A stretch of DNA of 64,000 nt from Aerophototrophica crusticola (GCA_001939945.1 MOEB01000002.1:186001-250000); one strand, 5' to 3'. Shown: positions 40,105-49,604, counted from the first letter of the stretch. Notes: a model not told the origin generated them from the letters alone. Numbers and translations: made by a program.

Positions 40105-40359
40105 CTATAGTTGTTTCTCTGCCGCCCGGCGTTCAGCGATCAGTTCGTCTGCCAGACTGCGACTTGGGTTTCCATATCGCCGCGCCAATGCCTGTGCCCG
40201 AGCCACCGCGGCATCGACCATCTCTAGGATCATTCGTCCGTGTTCCGCCCGGACCAGGACCTTTCCGCCTGTCTCCAAGCCGGCTGATTTTCGGGTTTCC
40301 AGAGGGATCACGAGACTGCCGTCTGGGGAGATGACTGCGGTGAATATCTGCTGAGGCAT
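40105..40359 (-). CDS. AbrB/MazE/SpoVT-type protein, orphan antitoxin-like
   Basis: An 84-residue protein with an N-terminal swapped-hairpin AbrB-type domain (TAVISPDGSLVIPLETRKSAGLETGGKVLVRAEHGRM in outline, about 6-46). A charged helical tail (ARRYGNPSRSLADELIAERRAAEKQL) follows, as in VapB/MazE antitoxins that wrap a partner toxin. No toxin gene is next to it: 26 bases downstream lies the convergent end of ade, and upstream is proS. It is probably a solitary antitoxin or the remnant of a lost module. Confidence 0.75.
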   Translation of the reverse strand: MPQQIFTAVISPDGSLVIPLETRKSAGLETGGKVLVRAEHGRMILEMVDAAVARAQALARRYGNPSRSLADELIAERRAAEKQL

Positions 40360-40506
40360 TATCGCGCCTGTCAGTCATAGCAATGTGTTCACGGTAGTTG
40401 CCCGGTAGGTTGCCACAAGCCGCATCGCGCCGCACCCCCATTGCCACCCGCTGTCCCACCCCCTAAAGTCCGCCCCCTGTCCCACGGCCGTTTGTGAGCC
40501 CGTCCC

Positions 40507-41811
40507 ATGCGCATGTCCCAGTTCTTCCTGCCCACGCTGAAGGAGACCCCGGCGGAGGCGCAGGTGGTCAGCCACCAGTTGATGCTGCGCGCCGGCATGA
40601 TCCGGCAGACCTCCGCCGGCATCTACGCCTGGCTGCCGCTGGGCTGGAAGGTGCTGCAGAAGGTGGCGCAGATCGTGCGGGAAGAGCAGGACCGCGCCGG
40701 GGCCCAGGAAATGCTGATGCCCACCATCCAGTCGGCGGAGCTGTGGCGCCAGTCCGGCCGGTACGAGGCCTATGGCAAGGAGATGCTGCGCATCAAGGAC
40801 CGGCACGACCGGGAGATGCTGTACGGCCCCACGAACGAGGAGATGATCACGGACATCTTCAAGACGTTCGTGCGCTCGTACAAGGACCTGCCGAAGAACC
40901 TGTACCACATCCAGTGGAAGTTCCGGGACGAGATCCGGCCCCGCTTCGGCCTGATGCGGGGCCGCGAGTTCCTGATGAAGGACAACTACTCCTTCGACCT
41001 GGACGTGGAGGGGGCCAAGCTCTCCTACCGCAAGATGTTCCTGGCCTACCTGCGCACCTTCGCCCGCATGGGCATCAAGGCCATCCCCATGCGCGCCGAC
41101 ACCGGCCCCATCGGCGGCGACCTGTCCCACGAGTTCATCATCCTGGCGGAGACGGGCGAGTCCCAGGTGTTCTGCGAAAAGCGCTGGCTGGACCTGGACG
41201 TGCTGGCCGATGACCCCGGCTATGACAGCGACCTCAAGGACTTCTTCGCCAAGTACACCAGCCTGTACGCCGCGACGGAGGAGATGCACGACGCCGCCAC
41301 CGCACCCGCCGAGCTGGAAACGGCCCGGGGCATCGAGGTGGGCCACATCTTCTATTTCGGCACCAAGTATTCCGCCCCCATGGGTGCCGTGGTCACCGGG
41401 CCGGACGGCAACCCCGTGACGGTGGAGATGGGCAGCTACGGCATCGGCGTGTCCCGTGTCGTCGCTGCCATCATCGAGGCGAGCCACGATTCCAACGGCA
41501 TCATCTGGCCGGACCCTGTCGCCCCCTTCCACGTAGCCGTGGTCAACCTGAAGGCTGACGACGCGGAGTGCGCCCGGGTGTCGGAGGAGGTCTACGCCAA
41601 GCTCCAGGCGGCCGGCGTTGACGTGCTGCTGGACGACCGCAATGAGCGTCCGGGCGCCAAGTTCGCCGACATGGACCTGATCGGCATCCCCTGGCAGCTC
41701 ACCATCGGCCCACGCGGCCTGAAGAACGGCGTGGTGGAGCTGAAGCGCCGCGCCACGGGGGAGAAGCAGGAGCTGCCGGTCGAGGCGGCGCTGGCCAAGG
41801 TCACGGGCTGA
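40507..41811 (+). CDS. proS: Prolyl-tRNA synthetase, short alphaproteobacterial form
   Basis: Charges tRNA-Pro. It has 434 residues. It belongs to the prokaryotic-type lineage but lacks the roughly 180-residue editing insertion of E. coli ProRS, as in other alphaproteobacteria. Class II motifs are visible: motif 2 in [20 protein letters not shown] and motif 3 in [15 protein letters not shown]. The C-terminal anticodon-binding domain is at about 345-434. ATG at 40513 is an alternative start. Confidence 0.96.
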   Translation: MRMSQFFLPTLKETPAEAQVVSHQLMLRAGMIRQTSAGIYAWLPLGWKVLQKVAQIVREEQDRAGAQEMLMPTIQSAELWRQSGRYEAYGKEMLRIKDRHDREMLYGPTNEEMITDIFKTFVRSYKDLPKNLYHIQWKFRDEIRPRFGLMRGREFLMKDNYSFDLDVEGAKLSYRKMFLAYLRTFARMGIKAIPMRADTGPIGGDLSHEFIILAETGESQVFCEKRWLDLDVLADDPGYDSDLKDFFAKYTSLYAATEEMHDAATAPAELETARGIEVGHIFYFGTKYSAPMGAVVTGPDGNPVTVEMGSYGIGVSRVVAAIIEASHDSNGIIWPDPVAPFHVAVVNLKADDAECARVSEEVYAKLQAAGVDVLLDDRNERPGAKFADMDLIGIPWQLTIGPRGLKNGVVELKRRATGEKQELPVEAALAKVTG

Positions 41812-41817
41812 GCCGGA

Positions 41818-43002
41818 TTGAGCCTGCTGTCGCGCTGGACCCAGGAGCTGCGGGCCTATCCGCGCGGGGTCTGGACCCTGTTGGGCGGGGTGCTGGTGCT
41901 GCGCACCGGGGCCATGGTGTCGCCCTTCATGACCCTGTTCCTGACGGAGGGCAGGGGCCTGACACCCGCCTTCGCCGGGCTGGTGGTAGCCGCCTATGGG
42001 GCGGGGGCGGTGTTGGGCAGCATCCTCGGCGGGCTGCTGGCTGACCGGATCGGTCGGCGGCCCACCATGCTGCTGGCCCTGTTCGGGGCCGGGCTGGTGT
42101 TCCCGCTGGGGTCCCTGCCGCAGGACATCGGCCTGCTGGCGCTGCTGCTGTTCCTGGCCGGGCTGCTGATGGACTGCTACCGCCCCGCCGCCATGGCCGC
42201 CATGGCGGAGATGGTGCCGGAGGACCGGCGGGTCCGGGTCTATGCCCTGAACTACTGGGTCGCCAACATCGGCTCCGCCTTGGCGCCGGTGTTGGGCGGG
42301 GTGCTGGCGGCCCTGGGCTATGGCGCCCTGTTCCTGGCCAACGGACTGGCCATCCTGGCCTATGCGCTGGTGGTCCTGCTGCTGTTCCGGGAGCCCGCGC
42401 GGGCGGCCTTGTCCGCCGGCACGGCACGGGTCAGCGCCTGGGCCGCCGGCCGGGATCCGGTGGTCTGGACCGTGGCCGGCGGGTCCGCCCTGACCGCCAT
42501 CCTGTTCGTCCAGTCCTATGCCATGCTGCCGCTCGCCATGCAGGCGGATGGGCTGGGTAAGACCCAGTACGGCATCGCTGTGGGCTTGAACGCCGTCACC
42601 GTCGTCGCCTTGTCCCTGCCGGTGGCCCGCTGGGTATCCCGGCTGGAGCCGCGCCTCGCCCTTGCCACTGGCGCCTTGCTCATGGGCGGAGGCATGGCCC
42701 TTACCGGCTTGGCGGAGACCATGCTGGTCTACTGCGCCACTGTCGTGGTCTGGAGCCTGGGGGAGATCGTCATCGCCCCCGTCGCCCCGGCTCTGCTGGC
42801 CGCCGCGGCGCCGGAGGGGCGCAAGGCCCTTTACCAGGGCACCCTCAGCGCCAGCTGGGGCTGGTCGTCCCTGCTCGGCCCAGTGTCGGGCGGGATGCTC
42901 TACACCCTGTCGCCCGCGTTGCTGTGGACCGCTTGCGGGGCGCTGGGCATCGTGGCAGCGGTAATCTTCGCCATTACGCCCCGTCACCCGAAGCGTTGCT
43001 GA
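41818..43002 (+). CDS. MFS transporter, MdtH-like drug/solute efflux family
   Basis: A 394-residue inner-membrane protein with 12 predicted helices in two halves. The cytoplasmic loop 2-3 motif reads GGLLADRIGRRPTML, the MFS motif A. A TTG start six bases after the proS stop is the only start that keeps the first helix and N-terminal amphipathic stretch (MSLLSRWTQELRAYPRG). Substrate unknown. Its place between proS and lolC is a frequent alphaproteobacterial arrangement. Confidence 0.88.
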   Translation: MSLLSRWTQELRAYPRGVWTLLGGVLVLRTGAMVSPFMTLFLTEGRGLTPAFAGLVVAAYGAGAVLGSILGGLLADRIGRRPTMLLALFGAGLVFPLGSLPQDIGLLALLLFLAGLLMDCYRPAAMAAMAEMVPEDRRVRVYALNYWVANIGSALAPVLGGVLAALGYGALFLANGLAILAYALVVLLLFREPARAALSAGTARVSAWAAGRDPVVWTVAGGSALTAILFVQSYAMLPLAMQADGLGKTQYGIAVGLNAVTVVALSLPVARWVSRLEPRLALATGALLMGGGMALTGLAETMLVYCATVVVWSLGEIVIAPVAPALLAAAAPEGRKALYQGTLSASWGWSSLLGPVSGGMLYTLSPALLWTACGALGIVAAVIFAITPRHPKRC

Positions 43003-43024
43003 AACGGGAAGCCACGGGCGGTGC

Positions 43025-43053
43025 TGGACGCCATGCTTTTGCCCACCTATAGG
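43025..43053 (+). promoter_or_regulatory. Candidate sigma70 promoter for the lol operon
   Basis: TGGACG-N17-TATAGG in the 89-base gap before lolC. Spacing is ideal, and the -10 is the same as that before tRNA-Leu in this window. Confidence 0.55.
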
Positions 43054-43091
43054 GTTACGACCCGACAGTCCCCGCCGGCCCAGGGCCCCGC

Positions 43092-44327
43092 ATGATCTTC
43101 ACCGCCTTCGAACGCATGGTCGCGCTGCGCTACCTCCGGGCCCGGCGGCAGGAGGGGACGGTGTCGGTCATCGCCGGCTTTTCCTTCATCGGCATCGCAC
43201 TGGGCGTGGCGACGCTGATCGTTGTCATGTCCGTGATGAACGGCTTCCGTGCCGAGCTTGTGGCCCGAATCCAGGGCGTCAGCGCCCATGCCATCGTCTC
43301 GGCGCCCAAGGGACCGCTGACCGACTATGCCGCGGTGGCGGAGAAGCTGCGGGCCGTACCCGGCGTCACCCAGGTCCAGCCCGTGGTGGAGGCGCAGGCC
43401 TTGGCCATGGTCAACGGCCGCGCCACGGGGGTCAAGGTGCGCGGCTTGGCGGCGGAAGACTTCGCCCGCCGGCCCATCGTAGGCAGCAGCGTCATCATCG
43501 GCCTGCCGCAGTTGGGAGAGGATGGCGTGGCCCTGGGCCGCGGCCTTGCCCGCCTGTTGGGCACCGGGGTGGGCGCGGAGGTCACCCTGATCAGCCCCAA
43601 GGGCACGGCCACGCCCTTTGGCACGGTGCTGCGCCGAAAGGCCTTCCCGGTCTACGCCGTTGTGGACGTGCAGATGCCGGAGCATGACCAGAGCGCCCTG
43701 TACATGCCGCTGGCTGAGGCGCAGACCTTCTTCCGCCTGCCCGGGGCCGTTACCGGCATCGACGTCTTCGTCGCCAACCCGAACGACGTGCCCGCCATGC
43801 GCCGGGCGTTGGAAGCCGCGGCGCCCGGCCTGATCGTCACCGACTGGCGCCAGGCCAATGGCAGCCTGGTCACGGCCCTGGCGGTGGAACGGGTGGCCAT
43901 GTTCGTGGTGCTGACCCTCATCATCCTGGTGGCCAGCTTCAACATCGTTTCCAGCATGGTGATGCTGGTTCGGGGCAAGTCCGCCGCCATCGCCATCCTG
44001 CGCACCATGGGTGCCAGCCGGGGCAGCATCCTGCGGGTGTTCCTGCTGGCCGGCGCCAGCATCGGCACGGTGGGCACCCTGGCCGGGTTCGGGCTGGGAA
44101 TCCTGGTGACCGACAACATCCGGGAGATCGGGGCCGCCCTGGCCTCCGTCCCCGCCATGGCGGGCATGCCCCTGGTCAGCTTCCTGTCCTCCCTGCCGGC
44201 CATCGTGGACTGGCAGGAGGTGGGGGTGGTCCTGGCCATGGGCTTGGTCCTTTCCATTGGCGCCACGGTCTACCCGGCCTTGCGCGCTGCCCGTACCGAC
44301 CCTGTGGAGGCCCTACGCCATGGCTGA
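43092..44327 (+). CDS. lolC: Lipoprotein-releasing ABC transporter permease, first LolC/E paralogue
   Basis: Extracts outer-membrane lipoproteins from the inner membrane and hands them to LolA. It has 411 residues. There is one N-terminal helix ([21 protein letters not shown]), a large periplasmic domain at about 50-265 (MacB_PCD type) and three C-terminal helices (FtsX domain). The motif [25 protein letters not shown] is the ATPase-coupling helix. The stop overlaps the next permease gene by eight bases. Confidence 0.92.
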   Translation: MIFTAFERMVALRYLRARRQEGTVSVIAGFSFIGIALGVATLIVVMSVMNGFRAELVARIQGVSAHAIVSAPKGPLTDYAAVAEKLRAVPGVTQVQPVVEAQALAMVNGRATGVKVRGLAAEDFARRPIVGSSVIIGLPQLGEDGVALGRGLARLLGTGVGAEVTLISPKGTATPFGTVLRRKAFPVYAVVDVQMPEHDQSALYMPLAEAQTFFRLPGAVTGIDVFVANPNDVPAMRRALEAAAPGLIVTDWRQANGSLVTALAVERVAMFVVLTLIILVASFNIVSSMVMLVRGKSAAIAILRTMGASRGSILRVFLLAGASIGTVGTLAGFGLGILVTDNIREIGAALASVPAMAGMPLVSFLSSLPAIVDWQEVGVVLAMGLVLSIGATVYPALRAARTDPVEALRHG

Positions 44328-45576
44328 GCAGCGCCGCGGCGCCGGCCCTTTCTCCGCCTTCGAGGGCTGGGTAGCCTTCCGCTATCTGCGGGCCCGCAAG
44401 CAGGAAGGCTTCGTTTCCGTCATCGCCGCCTTTTCCTTCCTGGGCATCCTGCTGGGGGTGGCGACGCTGATTGTCACCCTGGCCGTGTTCAACGGATTCC
44501 GGGCGGACCTTCTGGGCCGGGTTCTGGGATTTCAAGGGCATCTGGTCGCCTTCGGCACCACCGGCCCCTTCACCGTGGCGGAGGCGGACCTTGCCCGCGC
44601 CCGCGCGCTGCCCGGGGTCCTGGCTGTGAACCCGCTGGTGGACGGCCAAGCCCTGCTGACCTACCGCGACCATGCTGGTGGTGTTGCCATCAAGGCCTTG
44701 CGGCCAGAGGACTTCGCCAAGCGAACCCTGTTCGCCCAAGCACTCAAGGAAGGCGCCTTCCCGGAGTCAGACGGCCTGTTGATCGGCAAGCGGCTGGCGG
44801 ACAAGGCCGGCATCAGGGTTGGCGACCGGGTCACCCTGTTGAGCCCGAATGCCGCGCCGGAGGGTGGAATGCCCCGCTCCCGCGGTTTCCCGGTCACCGG
44901 CATCTTCGAGATGGGCGTGTCGGAGTTCGACCAGAACGTGGCGCTGATGCCCCTGGCCACCGCGCAGGGATTTTTCGAGTTGGGCGACGCGCTGACGACG
45001 CTGGAGGTGGTTCTGGCCGACCCGGAGCAGGCCCCGGCCCTCCAGCCCGCCCTTTCCGCGGCACTGCCTGCCGACCTTGCCGTTCGCACTTGGCAGCAGG
45101 TGAACGGCGCCTTCTTCGGCATCATCGAGACTCAGCGCAATGTCGTTTCCCTGATCCTGGGCATGATCGTGCTGGTGGCGGCCTTCAACGTGGTGTCTGG
45201 CCTGATCATGCTGGTGCAGGACAAGGGGCGGGAGATCGCCATCCTGCGCACCATGGGGGCGGGGCGGGGGGCCATCCTGCGCATCTTCCTGATCTCCGGC
45301 GCCAGCATCGGCATCTTCGGCACCCTGGCCGGTGTCGCCCTGGGCGTGCTGGTGGCGAGCGAGGTGGAGGCGATCCGCCAAGCCTTCCAGAGCCTGACCG
45401 GCACGGACCCCTTCAACGCCCAGATCTACTACCTGTCGGAACTGCCTTCCCGGATCGACGTGGGGCAGGTGTTGCAGGTGGCGCTGCTTTCCATCGGCCT
45501 GTCCTTCCTGGCCACCCTTTACCCGGCCTGGCGTGCGGCCCGGCTCGATCCTGTCGAGGCACTGCGGTATGAGTGA
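44320..45576 (+). CDS. Lipoprotein-releasing ABC transporter permease, second LolC/E paralogue
   Basis: It has 418 residues and the same architecture as the gene before it. The two share a start pattern ([20 protein letters not shown] here, LRYLRARRQEGTVSVIAGFS before) and the coupling-helix pattern [20 protein letters not shown]. They differ through most of the periplasmic domain. The pair is therefore probably a LolC-LolE heterodimer arising by tandem duplication. It overlaps lolD by eight bases, so the three proteins should be made in balanced amounts. Confidence 0.9.
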   Translation: MAEQRRGAGPFSAFEGWVAFRYLRARKQEGFVSVIAAFSFLGILLGVATLIVTLAVFNGFRADLLGRVLGFQGHLVAFGTTGPFTVAEADLARARALPGVLAVNPLVDGQALLTYRDHAGGVAIKALRPEDFAKRTLFAQALKEGAFPESDGLLIGKRLADKAGIRVGDRVTLLSPNAAPEGGMPRSRGFPVTGIFEMGVSEFDQNVALMPLATAQGFFELGDALTTLEVVLADPEQAPALQPALSAALPADLAVRTWQQVNGAFFGIIETQRNVVSLILGMIVLVAAFNVVSGLIMLVQDKGREIAILRTMGAGRGAILRIFLISGASIGIFGTLAGVALGVLVASEVEAIRQAFQSLTGTDPFNAQIYYLSELPSRIDVGQVLQVALLSIGLSFLATLYPAWRAARLDPVEALRYE

Positions 45577-46249
45577 CGAGGTCCTGGCCCTGGACGGCAT
45601 CCGGCGCAGCTTCAAACAGGCGGGCGCTACCCTGGACGTGCTGCGCGGCGCCACCGCCACCGTGCGGGCGGGCGAGCTGGTGGCCCTGGTGGGACCCAGC
45701 GGGGCGGGCAAGTCCACCCTGCTGCACATCGCCGGCCTGCTGGAGCGGGCGGACGCGGGCGAGGTGCGCATCGCCGGCACGCCGGTCATGAAGCTCGGCG
45801 ACGGGGACCGCACGGCCCTGCGCCGGGACAAGATCGGCTTCGTCTACCAGTTCCACCACCTGTTGCCGGAGTTCAGCGCGGAGGAGAACATCGTCCTGCC
45901 GCAGATGATCGCCGGCGTATCCCGCGGCCAGGCACGCCAACGGGCGCAGGAGCTGTTGGGCCTGGTCGGCCTTGCCCAGCGTGCCAGCCACCGGCCGGCG
46001 CAACTTTCGGGTGGCGAGCAGCAGCGCGTGGCCATAGCCAGGGCCCTGGCCAACCGGCCCAAGGTCCTGATCGCCGACGAACCCACCGGCAACCTGGACC
46101 TCCACACGGCAGAAAGCGTCTTCGCCATGTTCAAGGAGCTTGTCCGCGGCCAGGCCTTCGGCGCCCTGGTGGCCACCCACAACCTCGACCTCGCCCACCG
46201 CATGGACCGGGTCCTGGAGATGCGGGACGGCCTGCTGGTGGAACAATGA
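45569..46249 (+). CDS. lolD: Lipoprotein-releasing ABC transporter ATPase
   Basis: ATPase of the Lol exporter. It has 226 residues. Walker A is GPSGAGKST at 42-50, the signature is [15 protein letters not shown] and Walker B is [12 protein letters not shown]. The MacB/LolD subfamily string [18 protein letters not shown] is present. The stop overlaps the AlkA-like gene by four bases. Confidence 0.95.
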   Translation: MSDEVLALDGIRRSFKQAGATLDVLRGATATVRAGELVALVGPSGAGKSTLLHIAGLLERADAGEVRIAGTPVMKLGDGDRTALRRDKIGFVYQFHHLLPEFSAEENIVLPQMIAGVSRGQARQRAQELLGLVGLAQRASHRPAQLSGGEQQRVAIARALANRPKVLIADEPTGNLDLHTAESVFAMFKELVRGQAFGALVATHNLDLAHRMDRVLEMRDGLLVEQ

Positions 46250-47118
46250 CCGGTTTCACCGTCGCCCTGCCTTCGGGCTACCGGCCGGACTGGGTGCTGT
46301 CCTACCACGGCCGCGACCCGGACGGCCCGGCGGAGCGGGTGCAGGACAGCCGCATCACCAAGGCCCTGGACCTGCCCGGCGGGCCGGTGCTGCTGACCAT
46401 CGACATCGGCACGGAGGTGGCGAGCTGTGCCGCCGACCGGGCCCTGTCGGATGCGGAGCTTTCCACGACCAGCCACATCGCCGCCCGCATGCTGGGCGTA
46501 GCGACGGACGTCTCCGGCCTGGAGCGGTGGGCGGCGGAAGACCCGCAGGTGGCCAAGCTGCTGGGCGACCGCATCGGCCTACGCCCCGCCCTGACCGCCA
46601 CGGTGTGGGAGGGGCTGGTCTGGGCCATCGTGGGGCAGCAGGTGAATTTGCGATTCGCCGGCACCCTGCGCCGCACCCTGATCGAGCTGGCTGGCACCCC
46701 ACACCCCAGCGGCCGCATTGCCCACCCCGGCCCGGCTGCCGTGGCACGGCTGGACCCGGAGGAGCTTGGCCAACGCAAGTTCAGCCGCGCCAAGGCCGCC
46801 TACCTGATCGGCGCCGCCCAAGCAGCGGTGGAGGGCAGGGTGGATTACGAGGCACTGCCAGGCATGACGCCGGAAGCGGCGGAAGCCCGCTTGACCGGCC
46901 TGAAGGGCATCGGTCCCTGGACCCGCCAATACCTGCTGCTCCGCGCCTGCGGCTTCCCCGACTGCGTGCCGGCGGGCGACGCCGGCCTCGCCGCCGGCCT
47001 GCAACGCTTCCACGGCCTGGAGCGGCGGCCCACGCCTGAGGAGCAGAAGCAACTCATGGCGCCCTATGCCCCATTCCGCAGCCTGGCCACGGCGCACATG
47101 TGGGCGGGGTTCGCGTAG
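46246..47118 (+). CDS. AlkA-type DNA-3-methyladenine glycosylase II
   Basis: Helix-hairpin-helix glycosylase that removes several alkylated purines. It has 290 residues. The HhH-GPD motif [19 protein letters not shown] is followed by the catalytic aspartate Asp245 in [29 protein letters not shown] is the usual AlkA helix. The N-terminal TBP-like domain of AlkA is present in reduced form (about 1-90). ATGA overlap with lolD ties its translation to the lipoprotein exporter. Confidence 0.9.
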   Translation: MTGFTVALPSGYRPDWVLSYHGRDPDGPAERVQDSRITKALDLPGGPVLLTIDIGTEVASCAADRALSDAELSTTSHIAARMLGVATDVSGLERWAAEDPQVAKLLGDRIGLRPALTATVWEGLVWAIVGQQVNLRFAGTLRRTLIELAGTPHPSGRIAHPGPAAVARLDPEELGQRKFSRAKAAYLIGAAQAAVEGRVDYEALPGMTPEAAEARLTGLKGIGPWTRQYLLLRACGFPDCVPAGDAGLAAGLQRFHGLERRPTPEEQKQLMAPYAPFRSLATAHMWAGFA

Positions 47119-47503
47119 GCTTGTTTGTGGAGGGGAAATCGGACCTTGCGCAGTCGCTTGGTGCAGCAGAGGCGTTCTTCAACTCAATGTGACGACCGCC
47201 TAGTGGTCGCACCAACAGAGATGCCAAAGTGTGTCGCTCGATTCGGTGGCGGTTCTGGGCCTTCCGCATATAGCTGTCGGCGGGATTGGCAGCTACTACA
47301 TGTTGGGCAGTCGAGGCGGGCTGGAACGACTCGGTTCTTTCGGTTCTCGGCCCGAGTCGTGCAGCACGAAGCCGGGCTAGTCACGGAATGAGTTTGCGTG
47401 GAAGCGAAAAATCAGCAAAAAAAGACCCCGGAGAGTTAGCCGCTCTCCGGGGCACTCAGTGCTTCAGCAAGCTACCATTTCCGGCTGGCTAAGCCCGCAA
47501 AAC
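47119..47503. other. Gene-poor stretch after the glycosylase gene
   Basis: 385 bases with no frame that looks like a protein. Contents are a 9-bp inverted repeat ACGACTCGG/CCGAGTCGT at 47326-47360 with a 17-base loop, and the terminator of the YjzC-like gene at 47417-47452. It could be a decayed gene, but I cannot identify one. Confidence 0.5.
47417..47452 (-). terminator. Intrinsic terminator of the YjzC-like gene
   Basis: A perfect 10-bp stem, CCCCGGAGAG/CTCTCCGGGG, with a 7-base loop. On the minus strand it is followed by TCTTTTTTT, 52 bases beyond the stop of the gene at 47504. Confidence 0.92.
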
Positions 47504-47701
47504 TTACTTCAGCCGGAAATGGTGGTTGTTGAGGGAAGGGGGGAACGGATCGCCCGCATATACATAGCGATCATAGGACGTTCCAGCGTATTGACCGCTG
47601 GCGTCGCTCCACTGACCGTAGGTACCCGACTTGGGGCACTTTTCGCCGCTATAGTAGCGGCCGTCTTCTTTGGCGTCCCGAGTTTTGAGGCGCTCAGTCA
47701 T
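47504..47701 (-). CDS. YjzC-like small protein
   Basis: A 65-residue protein starting MTERLKTRDAKEDGRYY from ATG at 47701, with an excellent Shine-Dalgarno (AAGGAG, six-base spacing). The core SGEKCPKSGTYGQW...YAGDPFPPS resembles the YjzC/YoaF-like family of tiny proteins (G-x-K/I-C-P-x-S-G-x-Y then G-x-x-F-P). It has one cysteine and many aromatic residues. The strong ribosome binding site and a dedicated terminator make it a real, independently expressed gene. Function unknown. The neighbouring DNA is gene-poor and AT-rich, suggesting acquisition. Confidence 0.75.
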   Translation of the reverse strand: MTERLKTRDAKEDGRYYSGEKCPKSGTYGQWSDASGQYAGTSYDRYVYAGDPFPPSLNNHHFRLK

Positions 47702-48191
47702 TGCTCTCTCCTTAAGGGCCAGCACTCAGCCCGCACCCTTGCCAGCCCTATGTGTGGAATGGCGCGGGAACGCAATATGTAGGGTTGTGCAGATTGGACT
47801 GCAACAGGAAACGCGACGCTCAACATATTGCGCAAGGAAGTTGTACCTATGCAGACATAAAGATGTGTTTATAACCCAAGCTATTTCTGCCGCGCCTTCA
47901 ATGGCAATCCTTCACAGAATAAGCGAAAGAAAACTCTTTAGGTTGTGCTGTCTTCAAAATAGGAACATTTTCCTAGAGCTTTGGTTGAGTTGCCCCTATG
48001 CACGAAACTTAGTCCGCTTTTTTTGTGTTTTGTTCGATGCCCACGCAAGGCCGGCGTTAGCGGAAATTTCGAATCGTTGATCGCAAGGGAACTCTTCTTC
48101 CTTGCTCAGCTTTCGACCCAAGCAGTCAAGTGAATGTAAAAAAGGATGTAGCGCGACATTCGAAGTAAGTCGCATCAAGATTGGCCGCGAA
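47702..48191. other. AT-rich non-coding island
   Basis: 490 bases without a recognisable gene. Two sampled 60-base rows hold 23 and 26 G+C (38% and 43%), far below the flanking genes. It includes a perfect 10-bp inverted repeat (47771-47832) about 70 bases upstream of the YjzC-like start. No transposase, integrase or tRNA-end repeat is seen. Confidence 0.55.
47771..47832. repeat. 10-bp perfect inverted repeat in the AT-rich island
   Basis: CGCAATATGT at 47771-47780 and ACATATTGCG at 47823-47832, with 42 bases between. A smaller TGCAG/CTGCA dyad lies inside. It could be an operator pair for the minus-strand YjzC-like gene or the ends of a small element. Confidence 0.5.
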
Positions 48192-49604
48192 TCAGTGCAC
48201 CGCACACACGCTCCCATCCTTCACCGGCAGCGCGCAGGTGCCCAGAGCCTGTCCCTGGGTGCCCAGCAGGGTTCCGGACCAGTTGGCCGAGTCGGTCAGC
48301 TTGTCGATCCATAACCAACCGAAAGCGGCCGTGGTGTTGCCCGACATGGTCTGGCCCAACAGGGTGGTGGTGAAGGTCTGCGGGGTCGCCACGGTTTGCA
48401 GGATCACGCCGCTGTTGCCGATGACGATCTGCGGCGGCAGGGCTGGCTGGCTGGGCGTCACCGTGTGGAACAGGTGCATGTGGCTGCTGAAGGTGACGGC
48501 GGCGTTGGCGGGCAGGGTGGGGTTGCTGCCCAGGCCCGCTTGCAGGGTGGCCCCGCCGGTGCCCGTGGCGGTGACAGGCACGGTGCCGGTCCCGGTGCTG
48601 GGGTTGCTGCTGAACACGGCCAGGATGGGGCGGTGGGTCATGAACCAAGCCGGCCCGTCGGCGAAGAAGCCGGGAAGGGCCTGCATCACGGGGCCATAGG
48701 CAGCGGTCACCGCCGGGTCCATGGGCATGGTCGGCGGGTTGTTGCTGTCACAGGCGTTGGCACTGTCCAGCATCACCAGGGACAGGGACTTCAGGCTGAT
48801 CTTATAGGTGGGCGTGATGTCCGGCACCGGGGTGGGGGCGGCGCAGGACTGCTCCCCCTGGCCGGGGCCCAGCAGGTTGGAACGGGCGTCCAGCAGGTAG
48901 AAGTAACCAGGGCCGGCGCGGCTGCAGAGCTCATGGTTCCCGCGCACGAACACCCAGGGCGCCTTGGCCAGCAAGGGCGCCGCCGGGTCGAAGAAGTCCG
49001 CCTTCCAGTCCGCCCAATTGTCGGGAAGGCTGCTGCCCGGCTGGTTCTGGGAAATGGGCGGCGTCTGCAAACAGCCGTCATAGGTCCACTGGGTCTGGCC
49101 GTTCACCTGGATCTGGTTCGGCGTGCCCCGGTAATTGTAGTCGCCGGCGTGGATCACCAAGTCCGGGTTCTTCGCCGCCGCGGCCTGGACCAGGGTCGGC
49201 CAAGGCCATTGGGCCGGGTCGGCGCAATCCTGCTTCTTGGCGGTGTTGCAGCCCGAGTCGCCCAGGACGGCCACGTTGCCCGGTTTCTGCTTCGGCACCG
49301 GCAACGGCACCGTCTGCCCGTTGACCAGCACGGCGGACGGTGCGTCCGCCGGTACCAGCACCTCACACACCGTGATGGGGAAGGTGGCGGGGTTGGGGTT
49401 CGTCCGTGCCGCCATCGCCGTGCCGCTGGCAAGGCTGGGGCAGGCCTGGCCTGTGCCGTCCAGCACGATCCGGCCGATGGCCTGCCCACCAGGACCCCAC
49501 AAGACATAGCTGGACAGCAGGTCCCCAGGTGACGCCGCGGCGGGAGTTACCGCCAGGAAGGAAACACCTACCGCCGCGGCCAGCCCCGATCCGATGACCC
49601 GCAT
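48192..49604 (-). CDS. Secreted metallophosphoesterase
   Basis: A 470-residue protein with a Sec signal peptide (MRVIGSGLAAAVGVSFLAVT, cleavage after PAAA near residue 24). The calcineurin-like metal motifs are in order: GDSG at 115-118, GDYNYRG at 154-160, GNHE at 222-225 and SSHMHLFH near 375. Several cysteine pairs suggest periplasmic disulfides. The substrate is unknown; acid-phosphatase-like or nucleotide phosphodiesterase roles fit the family. It is divergent from dnaE with about 190 bases between. Confidence 0.87.
   Translation of the reverse strand: MRVIGSGLAAAVGVSFLAVTPAAASPGDLLSSYVLWGPGGQAIGRIVLDGTGQACPSLASGTAMAARTNPNPATFPITVCEVLVPADAPSAVLVNGQTVPLPVPKQKPGNVAVLGDSGCNTAKKQDCADPAQWPWPTLVQAAAAKNPDLVIHAGDYNYRGTPNQIQVNGQTQWTYDGCLQTPPISQNQPGSSLPDNWADWKADFFDPAAPLLAKAPWVFVRGNHELCSRAGPGYFYLLDARSNLLGPGQGEQSCAAPTPVPDITPTYKISLKSLSLVMLDSANACDSNNPPTMPMDPAVTAAYGPVMQALPGFFADGPAWFMTHRPILAVFSSNPSTGTGTVPVTATGTGGATLQAGLGSNPTLPANAAVTFSSHMHLFHTVTPSQPALPPQIVIGNSGVILQTVATPQTFTTTLLGQTMSGNTTAAFGWLWIDKLTDSANWSGTLLGTQGQALGTCALPVKDGSVCAVH

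Noticed and set aside
40078-40506. Search for a toxin partner beside the AbrB-type gene
   Set aside because: Only 26 bases separate it from ade, and no ribosome-bound frame is found in the 147 bases before proS.
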